This document shows, one piece after another, positions 24,882 to 34,844 of a stretch of DNA of 64,000 nt (positions are counted from its first letter, which is position 1; each line of letters begins with the position of its first letter). A model generated the notes under the pieces. The model ran no database searches. It saw only the letters and a program-made list of their open reading frames with translations, and was not told the DNA's origin. The stretch lies in contig JAETNO010000007.1 in the NCBI GenBank assembly GCA_021768245.1, positions 1-64,000 on the forward strand, given 5' to 3'. A program made the position numbers and the translations under genes. Origin of the DNA: Bacteroidaceae bacterium. Its GTDB lineage: Bacteria > Bacteroidota > Bacteroidia > Bacteroidales > Muribaculaceae.

Positions 24882-25652
24882 TCATCTGTGCTCATGCGAT
24901 ACGACATATGCTCTCACCTTTTGGAAAAGGTCGTTGGCGAATACAAAATCGTTTAGAGCCTCGTTGGTGGTCTGATAAATTTCATGCATGTCTCCGACCC
25001 ATTCCCGATAGCCCTTGTTTATAAATATGATATTCTCTCCGATACCCAACACTGAGTTCATATCATGGGTGTTGATGATTGTTGTTATATTGTATTCATG
25101 TGTGATGTCGCTCAACAGTTCGTCAATCAGTATCGATGTCCGTGGGTCAAGGCCTGAGTTCGGCTCGTCGCAGAAAAGGTATTTTGGATTTAAAGCTATC
25201 GCTCTGGCGATAGCCACTCGCTTCTGCATACCACCTGAAATCTCGGATGGATATTTGCTGTCAGCACCTTTCAGATTGACGCGTTCGAGGCAGAACTGAG
25301 CGCGGTCTTTTATTTCAGCGGGAGTCATGTCGGTGAACATGGTCAAAGGGAACATGACATTGCCAAGCACGGTTTCAGAGTCAAAAAGAGCCGACCCTTG
25401 AAAAAGCATACCGATTTCCTTGCGAAGCTCTTTGACCTGATTCTGATTCATTTTCATCACATCGCGGCCGTCATAAAGAATTTCGCCTTCTTCCGGTCGG
25501 AGAAGTCCGACAAGCGATTTGACAAGAACCGTCTTTCCCGAACCGCTCTGTCCGATAATCAGATTTGTTTTCCCAGTATAGAACGTGGCACTGACGCCAT
25601 GTAGTATGGTCTTTCCGTCAAAAGACTTGGATATGTTCTTGACTTCAATCAT
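24882..25652 (-). CDS. mlaF: ABC transporter ATP-binding protein, MlaF-like
   Basis: 256 residues, one ABC domain: Walker A GQSGSGKT at 34-41, Q-loop LFQGSALFDS, signature EISGGMQKR, Walker B LFCDEP, and D-loop SGLDP. SGGMQKR and EPNSGLDP are typical of the MCE-associated ATPases (MlaF/TTG2A). With the MlaE-like permease it should power phospholipid movement between the membranes. The start overlaps the permease stop by 4 bp. The MCE-domain protein (MlaD) is not within the window. Confidence 0.88.
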   Translation of the reverse strand: MIEVKNISKSFDGKTILHGVSATFYTGKTNLIIGQSGSGKTVLVKSLVGLLRPEEGEILYDGRDVMKMNQNQVKELRKEIGMLFQGSALFDSETVLGNVMFPLTMFTDMTPAEIKDRAQFCLERVNLKGADSKYPSEISGGMQKRVAIARAIALNPKYLFCDEPNSGLDPRTSILIDELLSDITHEYNITTIINTHDMNSVLGIGENIIFINKGYREWVGDMHEIYQTTNEALNDFVFANDLFQKVRAYVVSHEHR

Positions 25653-26398
25653 TGCAGGAGAAGTTTTGTCAATACGACATCAAGGAGAAGAATAAGAATA
25701 CTCGATGCTACAACCGCATTTGTCGACGCCTTACCGACTTCGAGCGCGCCTCCTTTGACAAAATAGCCATAGAAAGCGGCTACCGAGGTTATTATAAATG
25801 AGAAGAACAGAGATTTAATCAGTCCGTACCATACATACCATTCCGAGAACATGGTCTGAAGCCCGTAGATAAAACGGCTTAGCGGAATAATACCGGTGAA
25901 AATTGAAATCAGCACTCCTCCAAGGAAAGAGGTGAAGATACAGAATATCACCAATACCGGCATATAAATCAGGAAACCTACAATCTTTGGTAACACAAGG
26001 AAATTAGCCGAATTGATACCCATGATGTCAAGGGCGTCTATCTGCTCGGTCACTCTCATTGTCCCTATTTCGGATGCGATATTCGAGCCGACTTTTCCGG
26101 CAAGTATAAGACAGAGAATAGAGTTGGAAAATTCAAGTAGAATAATCTCCCTGGTGGCAAGACCGGTTGAATAGGATGGCACAAGGGGAGAGACGATGTT
26201 GAGCTGCATTTGAATCGTTATTACAGCACCTATGAATAGAGAGATTACAATCACGAGTGGAATTGAGTCCACACCTAGTTTTGTTATCTCAAAAAATGTG
26301 CGCTTGAAAAATGTCTTCCATCTGTCGGGTATGGAAAACACCTTGCTTATAAATAGACAATAGCGTCCGAATGTCGTTAGCGAGTCGGTTATTACCAT
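25649..26398 (-). CDS. mlaE: MlaE-type ABC permease
   Basis: 249 residues, five or six membrane helices, with the family's conserved core EFSNSILCLILAGKVGSNIASEIGTMRVTEQIDAL near residues 109-143 (the short helix seen in MlaE proteins with GxxxGSxxxxELGTMxVxEQ). It forms the membrane dimer of a lipid transporter driven by the adjacent ATPase. A -7 box lies at 26453-26460. Confidence 0.88.
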   Translation of the reverse strand: MVITDSLTTFGRYCLFISKVFSIPDRWKTFFKRTFFEITKLGVDSIPLVIVISLFIGAVITIQMQLNIVSPLVPSYSTGLATREIILLEFSNSILCLILAGKVGSNIASEIGTMRVTEQIDALDIMGINSANFLVLPKIVGFLIYMPVLVIFCIFTSFLGGVLISIFTGIIPLSRFIYGLQTMFSEWYVWYGLIKSLFFSFIITSVAAFYGYFVKGGALEVGKASTNAVVASSILILLLDVVLTKLLLQ

Positions 26399-26452
26399 GA
26401 ATTAATTATATGAGAGCGGTATGTCTGTATGCCTGTTTTTATGAAATTCTTG

Positions 26453-26460
26453 CAAAAATA
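26453..26460 (-). promoter_or_regulatory. -7 element of the mlaE-mlaF pair (TATTTTTG)
   Basis: A TAnnTTTG match on the minus strand, about 55 nt before the permease ATG. There is no TTG at the ideal distance. Confidence 0.45.
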
Positions 26461-26516
26461 GGCATTATTAATCAATCATAAGCCGAATTGTGACCTAAAA
26501 AGCCATATTATTCAAC

Positions 26517-27878
26517 CTATGAGAGAGCCTTTATCAACTCTTCCGTCGAAAGCTGCCGTTGTTCCCCACTGTTCATATCCTTGAGAGTGACGCAGTCATT
26601 CTGCAGCTCGGTTTCTCCGATGATGGCCACATATGGGATGGCTAAAGTGTCTGCGCGACCCATCTGTTTTTTCATTTTTGCCGTGTCGGGATATATCTCG
26701 GCTGCGATTCCGTTGGTCCGGAGCTGTTTGATAATTTCAAGCGAACGGGCGGCTTCTGCCGGTCCGAAATTAGTGAACATGACCTTTGCCGCCCCTTCTA
26801 TATTGGCTGGATATAATTCAAGCGTATTCAACACGTCATATATACGGTCAGCTCCGAATGATATGCCAACACCTGACACGCCTGGAAGGCCGAACACTCC
26901 GGTGAGATTGTCGTAACGGCCTCCTCCGGTTATGCTGCCTATTTCCACATCGCGGGCCTTGACCTCTATGATGGTGCCTGTGTAGTAATTCAAGCCACGG
27001 GCAAGGCTGACATCAAGTTCAAGCATGGCACGAAGACCGAGTCTCTCTGTTCCATCCATAACCTCACGCAGTTCATCAATACCTTTCCGGCCTATTTCAT
27101 TTGAACCAAGGAGTTCCTCAAGTTTTGAAAGTTTTTCGGCATTTGAGCCAGAGAGTGAGAGAAGAGGTGTGATTTTATCAATTGCTTCTACTGACAACCC
27201 ACGCTCGCTTAACTCCGCCTTTACATTATCAAGACCGATTTTATCAATCTTGTCGATAGCGACAGTGATATCAACAATTTTTTCAGGGGCTCCGACGAGT
27301 TCCGCTATGCCTGCAAGCACCTTGCGGTTGTTAAGCTTGATTGTTATTCTTACACCAAGGCGTGAGAAAACTTCATCAATCAATTGAAGCAGTTCTATTT
27401 CATTTAGCAATGAATCAGAGCCTACGACATCGGCATCACACTGGTAGAACTCACGATAGCGGCCTTTCTGGGGTCGGTCAGCTCTCCATACCGGCTGGAT
27501 TTGGAAGCGCTTGAACGGAAATGATAGTTCATTGCGGTGCATCACGACAAAGCGCGCGAAAGGCACTGTCAAATCATAACGTAATCCCTTTTCACACAAT
27601 TTTGCAGCCAATTTCCCGCAATCGCCACTTTCGATGAGTTTTGGGTCGACTCCACGAAGAAAATCGCCGGAATTAAGAATCTTAAACAGCAGTTTATCTC
27701 CTTCCTCTCCATATTTTCCCATGAGGGTCGACAGATTTTCCATAGCCGGAGTCTCAATCTGACGATAGCCGAAAAGATGGAATACATCACGGATTGTATC
27801 GAATATATAGTTTCGACGCGCCATTTCAGCAGGTGTGAAATCACGTGTCCCTTTGGGAATTGAAGGTTTTTGTGCCAT
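26517..27878 (-). CDS. hisS: Histidine-tRNA ligase
   Basis: 453 residues, a class II aminoacyl-tRNA synthetase. It starts [10 protein letters not shown], has motif 2 with the histidine-specific REFYQCD, the HisA signature [11 protein letters not shown] and GGGRYDNL, and a C-terminal anticodon-binding domain from about residue 350. It charges tRNA-His. Divergent from nfo with overlapping promoter elements. Confidence 0.96.
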   Translation of the reverse strand: MAQKPSIPKGTRDFTPAEMARRNYIFDTIRDVFHLFGYRQIETPAMENLSTLMGKYGEEGDKLLFKILNSGDFLRGVDPKLIESGDCGKLAAKLCEKGLRYDLTVPFARFVVMHRNELSFPFKRFQIQPVWRADRPQKGRYREFYQCDADVVGSDSLLNEIELLQLIDEVFSRLGVRITIKLNNRKVLAGIAELVGAPEKIVDITVAIDKIDKIGLDNVKAELSERGLSVEAIDKITPLLSLSGSNAEKLSKLEELLGSNEIGRKGIDELREVMDGTERLGLRAMLELDVSLARGLNYYTGTIIEVKARDVEIGSITGGGRYDNLTGVFGLPGVSGVGISFGADRIYDVLNTLELYPANIEGAAKVMFTNFGPAEAARSLEIIKQLRTNGIAAEIYPDTAKMKKQMGRADTLAIPYVAIIGETELQNDCVTLKDMNSGEQRQLSTEELIKALS

Positions 27879-27925
27879 TGTTTCTAAAGAGTCATGTATC
27901 GGAGACCGATGTTAACGATATTTTT

Positions 27926-27956
27926 TTGCAAAGATACGGAAATTTCACTAAATTTG
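27926..27956 (+). promoter_or_regulatory. Promoter of nfo (TTG-N20-TAAATTTG)
   Basis: TTG at 27926-27928, exactly 20 bp, then TAAATTTG at 27949-27956. Start near 27963, about 65 nt before the nfo ATG. Confidence 0.65.
27929..27936 (-). promoter_or_regulatory. -7 element of hisS (TATCTTTG)
   Basis: A perfect -7 match on the minus strand, 51 bp before the hisS ATG. It lies inside the spacer of the opposing nfo promoter, immediately beside its -33 TTG. Confidence 0.5.
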
Positions 27957-28028
27957 CGTCAGTTTAGGGTGTAATCATGTTATTATGATTATACTGTCAT
28001 ACTTATAGAGAGAAATCATACTTACGAA

Positions 28029-28871
28029 ATGAAATATATAGGAGCTCACGTTTCTGCCGAGCAGGGGGTGAGCCACGCTCCACTCAACGCACATCTTATC
28101 GGGGCCCAGTCATTTGCGCTTTTCACCCGCAATCCGTCACGATGGACTTCCAAAGCTATAACTGCTGCGGAAGCGAACGCTTTTAAGGAAAATTGTAAAA
28201 AATATGGCTATACTCCCGACTTAATCCTTCCCCACGACAGTTTTTTAATCAATCTCGGTTCACCTGACACCGATAAACTTAAAAAGTCGAGAGAAGCTTT
28301 TCTTGATGAACTCCGCCGTTGCGAGCAACTCGGTCTGACAATGCTGAATTTCCATCCGGGTTCACATTTGAATTTGATTGAAGTCGATGCATGCCTTGAC
28401 TTGATTGCCGATTCTATCAATGATGCTCTTGATAAAACCACCGGTGTCAAAGCCGTCATAGAGAATACAGCCGGTCAAGGAAGCAATCTTGGTTATAGCT
28501 TCGAACAGCTTGCCCGCATTATAGACCGTGTCGAAGATAAAAATCGGGTAGGGGTATGCATAGATACTTGCCACGCCTATACAGCCGGCTATGATATGGT
28601 AAGCGAGGAGGCATATAAGCGGACATGGGATGATTTTGGCCGTATTGTCGGCTACGATTATCTGTGTGGCATGCATTTGAATGATACCATAAAGGCACTT
28701 GGCTCGAAGGTCGACCGCCATGCGCCGATTGCGAGTGGCAATCTTGACGAAGGTTTCTGGCACAGGTTGATGAATGACCCGCGTATGGATGGAATTCCAT
28801 TGATTCTCGAGACCCCGAACGAGGAAATATGGGCACAGGAGATAAAACGGCTTTATGCGATGATTGACTGA
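28029..28871 (+). CDS. nfo: Endonuclease IV (AP endonuclease)
   Basis: 280 residues, the standard length. It opens with MKYIGAHVSAEQG and contains LNFHPGSH, IENTAGQG, VCIDTCHAYTAGYD, MHLNDT and ILETPN, which together supply the three-zinc site of the TIM barrel. It cuts DNA 5' of abasic sites in base-excision repair. Monocistronic by position; 66 bp separate it from the transporter gene. Confidence 0.97.
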   Translation: MKYIGAHVSAEQGVSHAPLNAHLIGAQSFALFTRNPSRWTSKAITAAEANAFKENCKKYGYTPDLILPHDSFLINLGSPDTDKLKKSREAFLDELRRCEQLGLTMLNFHPGSHLNLIEVDACLDLIADSINDALDKTTGVKAVIENTAGQGSNLGYSFEQLARIIDRVEDKNRVGVCIDTCHAYTAGYDMVSEEAYKRTWDDFGRIVGYDYLCGMHLNDTIKALGSKVDRHAPIASGNLDEGFWHRLMNDPRMDGIPLILETPNEEIWAQEIKRLYAMID

Positions 28872-28937
28872 TACCTTAAAAGAGGGTCATTGAAAATATT
28901 GAAATTAAATTAAGATTATATCATACATTACGGAATT

Positions 28938-30269
28938 ATGACAAAGAACAAGCCGGATCAAAGTTTTATGAAACTTTGGAACTTGAGTTTCGGATTTTTT
29001 GGCGTTCAGATTGCCTATGCGCTACAGAGTGCCAATATTTCGCGAATATTCGCGACTCTCGGAGCGGATCCCCACTCCTTGAGCTATTTCTGGATTCTCC
29101 CACCGTTGATGGGGATAATAGTGCAACCGCTTGTTGGTGTGGCAAGCGACCGCACATGGAACCGTTTCGGACGCAGACTCCCGTATCTGTTGCTGGGTGC
29201 AGCCATAGCCGTGATTGTCATGTGCCTGCTCCCAAATGCAGGAAGTTTTGGCCTCACAGTGGGCGGAGCCATGATTTTCGGCTTTATTGCATTGATGTTC
29301 CTCGACACCTCCATAAATATGGCTATGCAGCCGTTTAAAATGCTTGTCGGAGACCAGGTTAACGAACGACAGAAAGGTTTGGCATATTCAATACAGAGTT
29401 TCCTTTGCAACGCCGGAAGTCTTGTAGGATATCTCGCCCCGATTACATTGACAGCTATCGGGGTGAGCAACTTTGCTCCTGCAGGCCAGGTGCCTGATGC
29501 AGTAACCTATTCATTCTATATAGGAGCGGCTGTGCTTATCCTCTGTGTGATATATAGTTTTGCGACGATTCGAGAGATGCCTCCACGCGAGTATGCGGAA
29601 TATCATGGCATAAGCGAGGAACATGGAAGTGAAAAGACCGGCATAGTAAGCCTGCTTCGCCACGCTCCGTCTACATTCTGGACAGTCGGTCTCGTGCAAT
29701 TCTTCTGTTGGTCTGCTTTCCTTTATATGTGGACTTATACTCCGGGGGCTATTGCCGACACAGTATGGGGTACTACTGACACTAATTCAGAGGCATATCA
29801 GGATGCAGGCAACTGGGTCGGTGTACTTTTTGCCATCCAGGCTGTCGGTTCTGTCCTTTGGGCCGTTATGATTCCCCGTTTCAAAAATCACAAAGTCATA
29901 TATGCTCTCAGCCTATTGCTCGGAGCGGTAGGTTTCGTCTCCACTTTATTTATTACGAATAAATTTATACTATTCATATCCTTCCTATTGATAGGTTGTG
30001 CATGGGCTGCTATGCTTGCTTTGCCTTTCACAATTCTCACAAATTCAATTTCAGGGAAGAATATGGGGACCTATCTTGGTCTGTTCAATGGCACGATATG
30101 TATCCCGCAGATTTGTGCCGCCGCTTTGGGAGGAGTGATTTTGCCGATTCTCGGAGGCCGTCAAGTCAATATGCTTGTACTTGCAGGAGCTCTTCTCGTT
30201 ATCGGGGCATTATGTGTGGGATTTGTAAAAGAGATTTATGCTGAATCATCACGCAATGAAGTTGATTGA
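28938..30269 (+). CDS. Major-facilitator sugar transporter, GPH/SLC45-like
   Basis: 443 residues with 12 predicted membrane helices. The loop after TM2 reads GVASDRTWNRFGRRLPYL, the form of the MFS motif seen in the sucrose/maltose group (SLC45, MalT-type); the N-terminal SFGFFGVQIAYALQSANISRIF also fits that group. It probably imports a disaccharide by proton symport. No glycoside hydrolase or regulator is adjacent, so the substrate is open. It is closed by a bidirectional terminator. Confidence 0.82.
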   Translation: MTKNKPDQSFMKLWNLSFGFFGVQIAYALQSANISRIFATLGADPHSLSYFWILPPLMGIIVQPLVGVASDRTWNRFGRRLPYLLLGAAIAVIVMCLLPNAGSFGLTVGGAMIFGFIALMFLDTSINMAMQPFKMLVGDQVNERQKGLAYSIQSFLCNAGSLVGYLAPITLTAIGVSNFAPAGQVPDAVTYSFYIGAAVLILCVIYSFATIREMPPREYAEYHGISEEHGSEKTGIVSLLRHAPSTFWTVGLVQFFCWSAFLYMWTYTPGAIADTVWGTTDTNSEAYQDAGNWVGVLFAIQAVGSVLWAVMIPRFKNHKVIYALSLLLGAVGFVSTLFITNKFILFISFLLIGCAWAAMLALPFTILTNSISGKNMGTYLGLFNGTICIPQICAAALGGVILPILGGRQVNMLVLAGALLVIGALCVGFVKEIYAESSRNEVD

Positions 30270-30289
30270 TTCTTCGATTCAATATCAAT

Positions 30290-30344
30290 AAAAGTTACGG
30301 ACGGATCCCTTGAGTAACAACCGGGATATCCGTCCGTAACTTTT
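30290..30344. terminator. Bidirectional terminator between the MFS and MATE genes
   Basis: A perfect 17-bp inverted repeat, AAAAGTTACGGACGGAT (30290-30306) and its complement (30328-30344), with a 21-nt loop. A/T runs at the outer ends serve as tails for both convergent transcripts. Confidence 0.9.
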
Positions 30345-30361
30345 GTTATAGGATTTGTTTC

Positions 30362-31651
30362 TTACTTGAATAGACGTCTATACATTAACGACAGGATTAT
30401 CCCTCTTGACATAAGGTAGACAAGAAATGAAATCCATAAGCCATGGTTGCCAATTATCGGGAAAAGAATGTGATAAGCCACAAAATAAACCGCTGTGGCA
30501 ACAGCCATTGACAGGAGCATTTCTCGCGTACGTGTAGCTCCGATAAAGATTCCGTCCCAGGTAAAAGCGGCGAAACCTACGGCAGGAATAGCAATGACCC
30601 AATTGAAAAATTCCTTTGAAGACAGGATTACATCTCTGTCATCACTGATAATTGACATAATCTCTTGTCCGAACAGGGTGTAAACGATAGTGAAAACAGC
30701 GACCATCACCACGCTCCATCTGAATAGATGATTGATGCATGATTTCAACTCCTCAATATTTTTTTGTCCGATATAGTTACCGCATAGGGATTCACCGGCA
30801 AAGGCAAATCCGTCCATAAAATATGAAAACATTATGAAGAATTGCATCAACAGGGTGTTGACCGCCAATATTACTGTCCCTTGAGATGAACCGGCACGTG
30901 TAAACCACATGGTCACTGCTATAAGGCATAATGTTCGCAAAAAGATATCTGAATTTACGGCAAAAAAGCGTTTGAGGCCATCAGTGTCAATAATCTCAAT
31001 TATATTTGGAACAGTTGGATGATATTTTCTCCAGACTATTATCATACCGACAATCAGTCCGAGCCATTGGGCAGACAGTGTCCCGCATGCCACACCCTCA
31101 ACTTTCATGCCCAAGACAAATACAAGAAAAAGGCTGACGGCGATATTCGAGATGTTTATCAGGAATGAAACAATCATTGGGGCTTTAGCGTTTTTCATCC
31201 CCAGGAACCATCCTGTCAATACAAAGGTCGATAATGAAGCCGGCGCTCCCCATACAAGTATTCTGAAATACGTTTCTGCCATTTTACCGACTGAGCCATG
31301 AACTTCAAGAATTGAAAGTGCACCTGTCAGAATCAGACTTTGGGCAATTATTATGATTGCAGATGCCACCATGGCCACAGACAGGCCTCGGAACAGAATT
31401 AATGAACACCCTTTTTTATCATCGGCCCCGTGAGCCTGGGCGGTCAATCCGCTCGAACCCATGCGCAGGAATGCAAACATCCAATAAATCATATTGAACA
31501 TGGTCCCTCCTACAGCAATAGCCGCGATATAATCGGCACTACCCATGTGACCAACAATCACCACATCCATCAGCGCGAGCAGTGGTGTGGTGATGTTGGT
31601 TACAATCGATGGAACTGCCAATGACAGTATTTCACGATTGATGCGTTTCAT
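30362..31651 (-). CDS. MATE-family efflux transporter, DinF-like
   Basis: 429 residues with 12 membrane helices in two similar halves. The N-terminal REILSLAVPSIVTNITTPLLALMDVVIVGH is the family opening and GxxGLTAQAHG follows TM2. MATE pumps export cationic drugs or metabolites using Na+ or H+. It starts 13 bp after the OPT transporter stop and is the last gene of the lysC-lysA-OPT-MATE run. Confidence 0.9.
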   Translation of the reverse strand: MKRINREILSLAVPSIVTNITTPLLALMDVVIVGHMGSADYIAAIAVGGTMFNMIYWMFAFLRMGSSGLTAQAHGADDKKGCSLILFRGLSVAMVASAIIIIAQSLILTGALSILEVHGSVGKMAETYFRILVWGAPASLSTFVLTGWFLGMKNAKAPMIVSFLINISNIAVSLFLVFVLGMKVEGVACGTLSAQWLGLIVGMIIVWRKYHPTVPNIIEIIDTDGLKRFFAVNSDIFLRTLCLIAVTMWFTRAGSSQGTVILAVNTLLMQFFIMFSYFMDGFAFAGESLCGNYIGQKNIEELKSCINHLFRWSVVMVAVFTIVYTLFGQEIMSIISDDRDVILSSKEFFNWVIAIPAVGFAAFTWDGIFIGATRTREMLLSMAVATAVYFVAYHILFPIIGNHGLWISFLVYLMSRGIILSLMYRRLFK

Positions 31652-31664
31652 TTAGCTTGGCTTC

Positions 31665-33659
31665 TCAGCTTTTCAAGGATTTAGCTTTCATTGAATCCCA
31701 TATGAGATATATGATAAGCATTGCATAAACCGCAAGTCCGGCCCATTGAGCCGAAATGGCGTCCATTGGGTTGGAATATTCAAAACCAAGGAAGCGGGTC
31801 AGGGCGGCAAATACTCCAAACAGGGCGCCGCCGGCGATTAGACCGGAGGAAATCAATGTGCCACGGTCGCGACGTGCGTCATTTAAAGCTTTGTCAGTCG
31901 AGCGACTACCTACAAACCAGGCTATCGCGCCTCCGACAAGAAGCGGAGTGTTGAGATGAAGGGGGATAAACATACCGAGACAGAACGCCAAAGCGGGAAC
32001 TCCGAGCCAATTAAGCAGCAGGGCGAGTATCGCACCTGTCATGTAAAGTATCCATGGAGTGTCGCCACCCATCATCAATGGCTCGATGACTTTTGCCATT
32101 GCATTTGCCTGCGGGGCAACGAGTGCGTTTTCACCGGTAAAGCCATAGACCTGATTAAGCAGCAGGATTACACCGCCTACAGTCGCAGCCGATACAAGAG
32201 TTCCGAGGAATTTCCAACTTTCCTGTTTCTTCGGGGTTGAGCCCAGCCAATAACCGACTTTAAGGTCTGTGACAAATCCGCCGGCCATTGAAAGCGCTGT
32301 ACAGACAACTCCACCTATAACCATTGAAGCGACAATGCCTGACGAACCACTGAGACCTATGCCGACAAAAATTGCAGATGCAACAATCAGGGTCATGAGG
32401 GTCATTCCCGACACGGGATTGGAACCGACTATCGCAATCGCATTGGCAGCTACAGTCGTAAACAGGAAGGCAATCACCGTTACCACAATCCATGCCACTA
32501 ATGCTTGCCAGAATGTATTGATTACTCCTATCCAGAAAAATATGAGTACGGCAGCAAGGGCTATCGCAGTGAAAAACACAATGTGCTTCATTGAAATATC
32601 GTTCTGCCACCTTATCGCGGCTTTCCCGTCGGTTTTCCCTCGCAGTTCCCTTCCTGCCAGGCCGACAGCACTTCGGATAATGCCCCATGATTTTACGATT
32701 CCGATGATACCGGCCATCGCGATACCGCCAATACCAATCATGCGCGCATAGTCTGAGAATATAGTCTCAGGTGCCATCGATGAAATCTCGGAACTGCCAT
32801 ATGTGCCAAGAAGTGGAATGATAACCCACCAAACGAATACAGAGCCGGCAAAGATTATAAAAGCATAGTTGAGGCCTATGATATAACCGAGGCCAAGAAC
32901 TGCGGCTCCGGTGTTACAGCTGACAACAAGTTTGGTCTTGTCGACAAGAGCCTGTCCCCATTCTGTGACAGTTGTGTTGAGCACTCCTGCCCACCATCCG
33001 AATGTTTCCACCACATAATCATATATACCTCCGATAAGGGAAGCAATAACAAGTGTCTTGGCCTGACCGCCATCTTTGGATGAAGCCTTTCCAAGTCCGC
33101 TTGCCAGAACCTGAGTAGTCGCTGTAGCTTCCGGGAATGGGTATTTGCCATGCATATCCTTCACGAAATATTTTCTAAAAGGTATGAAGAAAAGTATACC
33201 CAATATGCCACCAAGAAGAGAGCTTAGGAATATCTGGAAGAAGCTGACCGTGATATCGGGATATTTAGCCTGGAGGATATAAAGCGCCGGAAGAGTGAAA
33301 ATCGCGCCGGCGACAATAACACCGGAACAGGCTCCGATACTTTGAATAATTACATTCTGTCCAAGCGGGTTGCTCTTTTTCAGCGCTCCCGACAGACCTA
33401 CGGCTATGATTGCAATAGGGATGGCAGCCTCAAAGACCTGTCCGACCTTCAATCCGAGGTAAGCTGCAGCCGCACTAAAAATAACGGCTAATATTAGTCC
33501 CATGGAGATGGAGTAGGGTGTCACTTCCGGATAATCATGAGCCGGATGCATGATTGGCCGGTAGGTCTCATCCTCTCCAAGTTCGCGAAACGCATTTTCA
33601 GGAAGCTCGACTGGGTCGACTTCTGCGTATTTCACGTCATTCTCGTTAGTTTTTGACAT
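31665..33659 (-). CDS. OPT-family oligopeptide transporter
   Basis: 664 residues with about 15-16 membrane helices. The N-terminus has ELTxRA-like TPYSISMGLILAVIFSAAAAYLGLKVG, and later GNPVSGMT-like SNPVSGMTLMTLI and PFPEATATTQVL, which are OPT signatures of the bacterial group. Members take up small peptides or metal chelates by proton symport. It begins 33 bp after lysA; given lysine/DAP genes upstream, peptide or wall-peptide uptake is an attractive but unproven link. Confidence 0.88.
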   Translation of the reverse strand: MSKTNENDVKYAEVDPVELPENAFRELGEDETYRPIMHPAHDYPEVTPYSISMGLILAVIFSAAAAYLGLKVGQVFEAAIPIAIIAVGLSGALKKSNPLGQNVIIQSIGACSGVIVAGAIFTLPALYILQAKYPDITVSFFQIFLSSLLGGILGILFFIPFRKYFVKDMHGKYPFPEATATTQVLASGLGKASSKDGGQAKTLVIASLIGGIYDYVVETFGWWAGVLNTTVTEWGQALVDKTKLVVSCNTGAAVLGLGYIIGLNYAFIIFAGSVFVWWVIIPLLGTYGSSEISSMAPETIFSDYARMIGIGGIAMAGIIGIVKSWGIIRSAVGLAGRELRGKTDGKAAIRWQNDISMKHIVFFTAIALAAVLIFFWIGVINTFWQALVAWIVVTVIAFLFTTVAANAIAIVGSNPVSGMTLMTLIVASAIFVGIGLSGSSGIVASMVIGGVVCTALSMAGGFVTDLKVGYWLGSTPKKQESWKFLGTLVSAATVGGVILLLNQVYGFTGENALVAPQANAMAKVIEPLMMGGDTPWILYMTGAILALLLNWLGVPALAFCLGMFIPLHLNTPLLVGGAIAWFVGSRSTDKALNDARRDRGTLISSGLIAGGALFGVFAALTRFLGFEYSNPMDAISAQWAGLAVYAMLIIYLIWDSMKAKSLKS

Positions 33660-33692
33660 AAGGATTCCGATATGAAATGTGATGTTGTTAGA

Positions 33693-34844
33693 TTATTTTT
33701 CAGAAAAATATGAAGCGGGGAACGGACGGCAGTTATAACGCGATGCCATGATTTCTCCATATGCGCCTGCCGACCTTAATGCGAGCAAGTCTCCGCGCTT
33801 GACTTCAGAGAGCAGTTCTCCCTGTCCGAAGCAATCGGATGATTCGCATATCGGCCCCACCACATCATAATGATGTAGTTCGCCTGAAGGATTTGAAATA
33901 TTTTCAATCTTATGGTGCGCATTGTATAGGGCAGGGCGTATGAGGTCACTCATTCCAGCATCAACGATAGCAAATCGCTTCGTCGTCCCTTCTTTAACGT
34001 ACAGGACCTTTGTAATCAGCGAACCGCATTGAGCCACAATCGAACGGCCAAGCTCAAAATGAAGTTCCTGATTTGGACGTAGCCTCAAATGATTGTGGAA
34101 TGTGGTGAAATATGCTTCAAAATCCGGGATAGGATGGCGTTCGGGATGAGCATAATCTATTCCGAGTCCGCCTCCGAGATTTATCAGTGCGAAGTGTATA
34201 CCTTTGGCCTCATATTCGTCCTGAAGTCTGTTGACCGTCTCACATAGCATCATGAAGGGTTCCGTTTCGGTGATTTGCGAGCCGATATGGAAATGCAGTC
34301 CCCGAAGTTCGATGTGGGGCAGTTCACAGGCGAGTTTCAAAACTTCCTCGAGCTGCTCAAGATTTATGCCAAATTTATTTTCAGCCAATCCTGTGGTTAT
34401 ATATGCATGGGTATGGGCATCGATGTTGGGATTAACCCTGATTGCCACTTTCGCGGTTTTACCCATTTCCGATGCAATCTCATTGATTGCCCTGAGTTCG
34501 GGCTCGGACTCAACGTTGAAACATTCTATGTCTTTTTCAAGTCCGAGACGGATTTCATTGTCGCTTTTACCGACTCCGGCAAACACTATTCGGTCTCCAC
34601 GGAAACCTGCATCTATGGCAGCTTCAATCTCCCAGCCGCTCACGCAGTCGACCCCGAATCCGGCAGCTTGTATAGAGCGCAGGATACCCGGATTGGCATT
34701 TGCCTTTATGGCATAATGCACCTTGAAACGAGGGTCGCGTGCCGTTCGCTTGATTTCTTTAAGTGTCCTGTCAAGAAGCTTCAGGTCGTAATAATAGAAA
34801 GGGGTCTGAAGCGTGGCAAATTCGTCTAATGGGAAGCGTGTCAT
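33693..34844 (-). CDS. lysA: Diaminopimelate decarboxylase
   Basis: 383 residues, fold-type III PLP enzyme. The PLP Lys47 is in HYAIKANAN, followed by VSGWEIEAA, GLHFHIGSQ, GGGLGIDY, and the C-terminal CESSDCFGQGE with the catalytic Cys and RSAGAYG. It converts meso-diaminopimelate to lysine. It is slightly shorter than many LysA proteins but complete. Its ATG touches the lysC stop codon, so the two are surely coupled. Confidence 0.95.
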   Translation of the reverse strand: MTRFPLDEFATLQTPFYYYDLKLLDRTLKEIKRTARDPRFKVHYAIKANANPGILRSIQAAGFGVDCVSGWEIEAAIDAGFRGDRIVFAGVGKSDNEIRLGLEKDIECFNVESEPELRAINEIASEMGKTAKVAIRVNPNIDAHTHAYITTGLAENKFGINLEQLEEVLKLACELPHIELRGLHFHIGSQITETEPFMMLCETVNRLQDEYEAKGIHFALINLGGGLGIDYAHPERHPIPDFEAYFTTFHNHLRLRPNQELHFELGRSIVAQCGSLITKVLYVKEGTTKRFAIVDAGMSDLIRPALYNAHHKIENISNPSGELHHYDVVGPICESSDCFGQGELLSEVKRGDLLALRSAGAYGEIMASRYNCRPFPASYFSEK

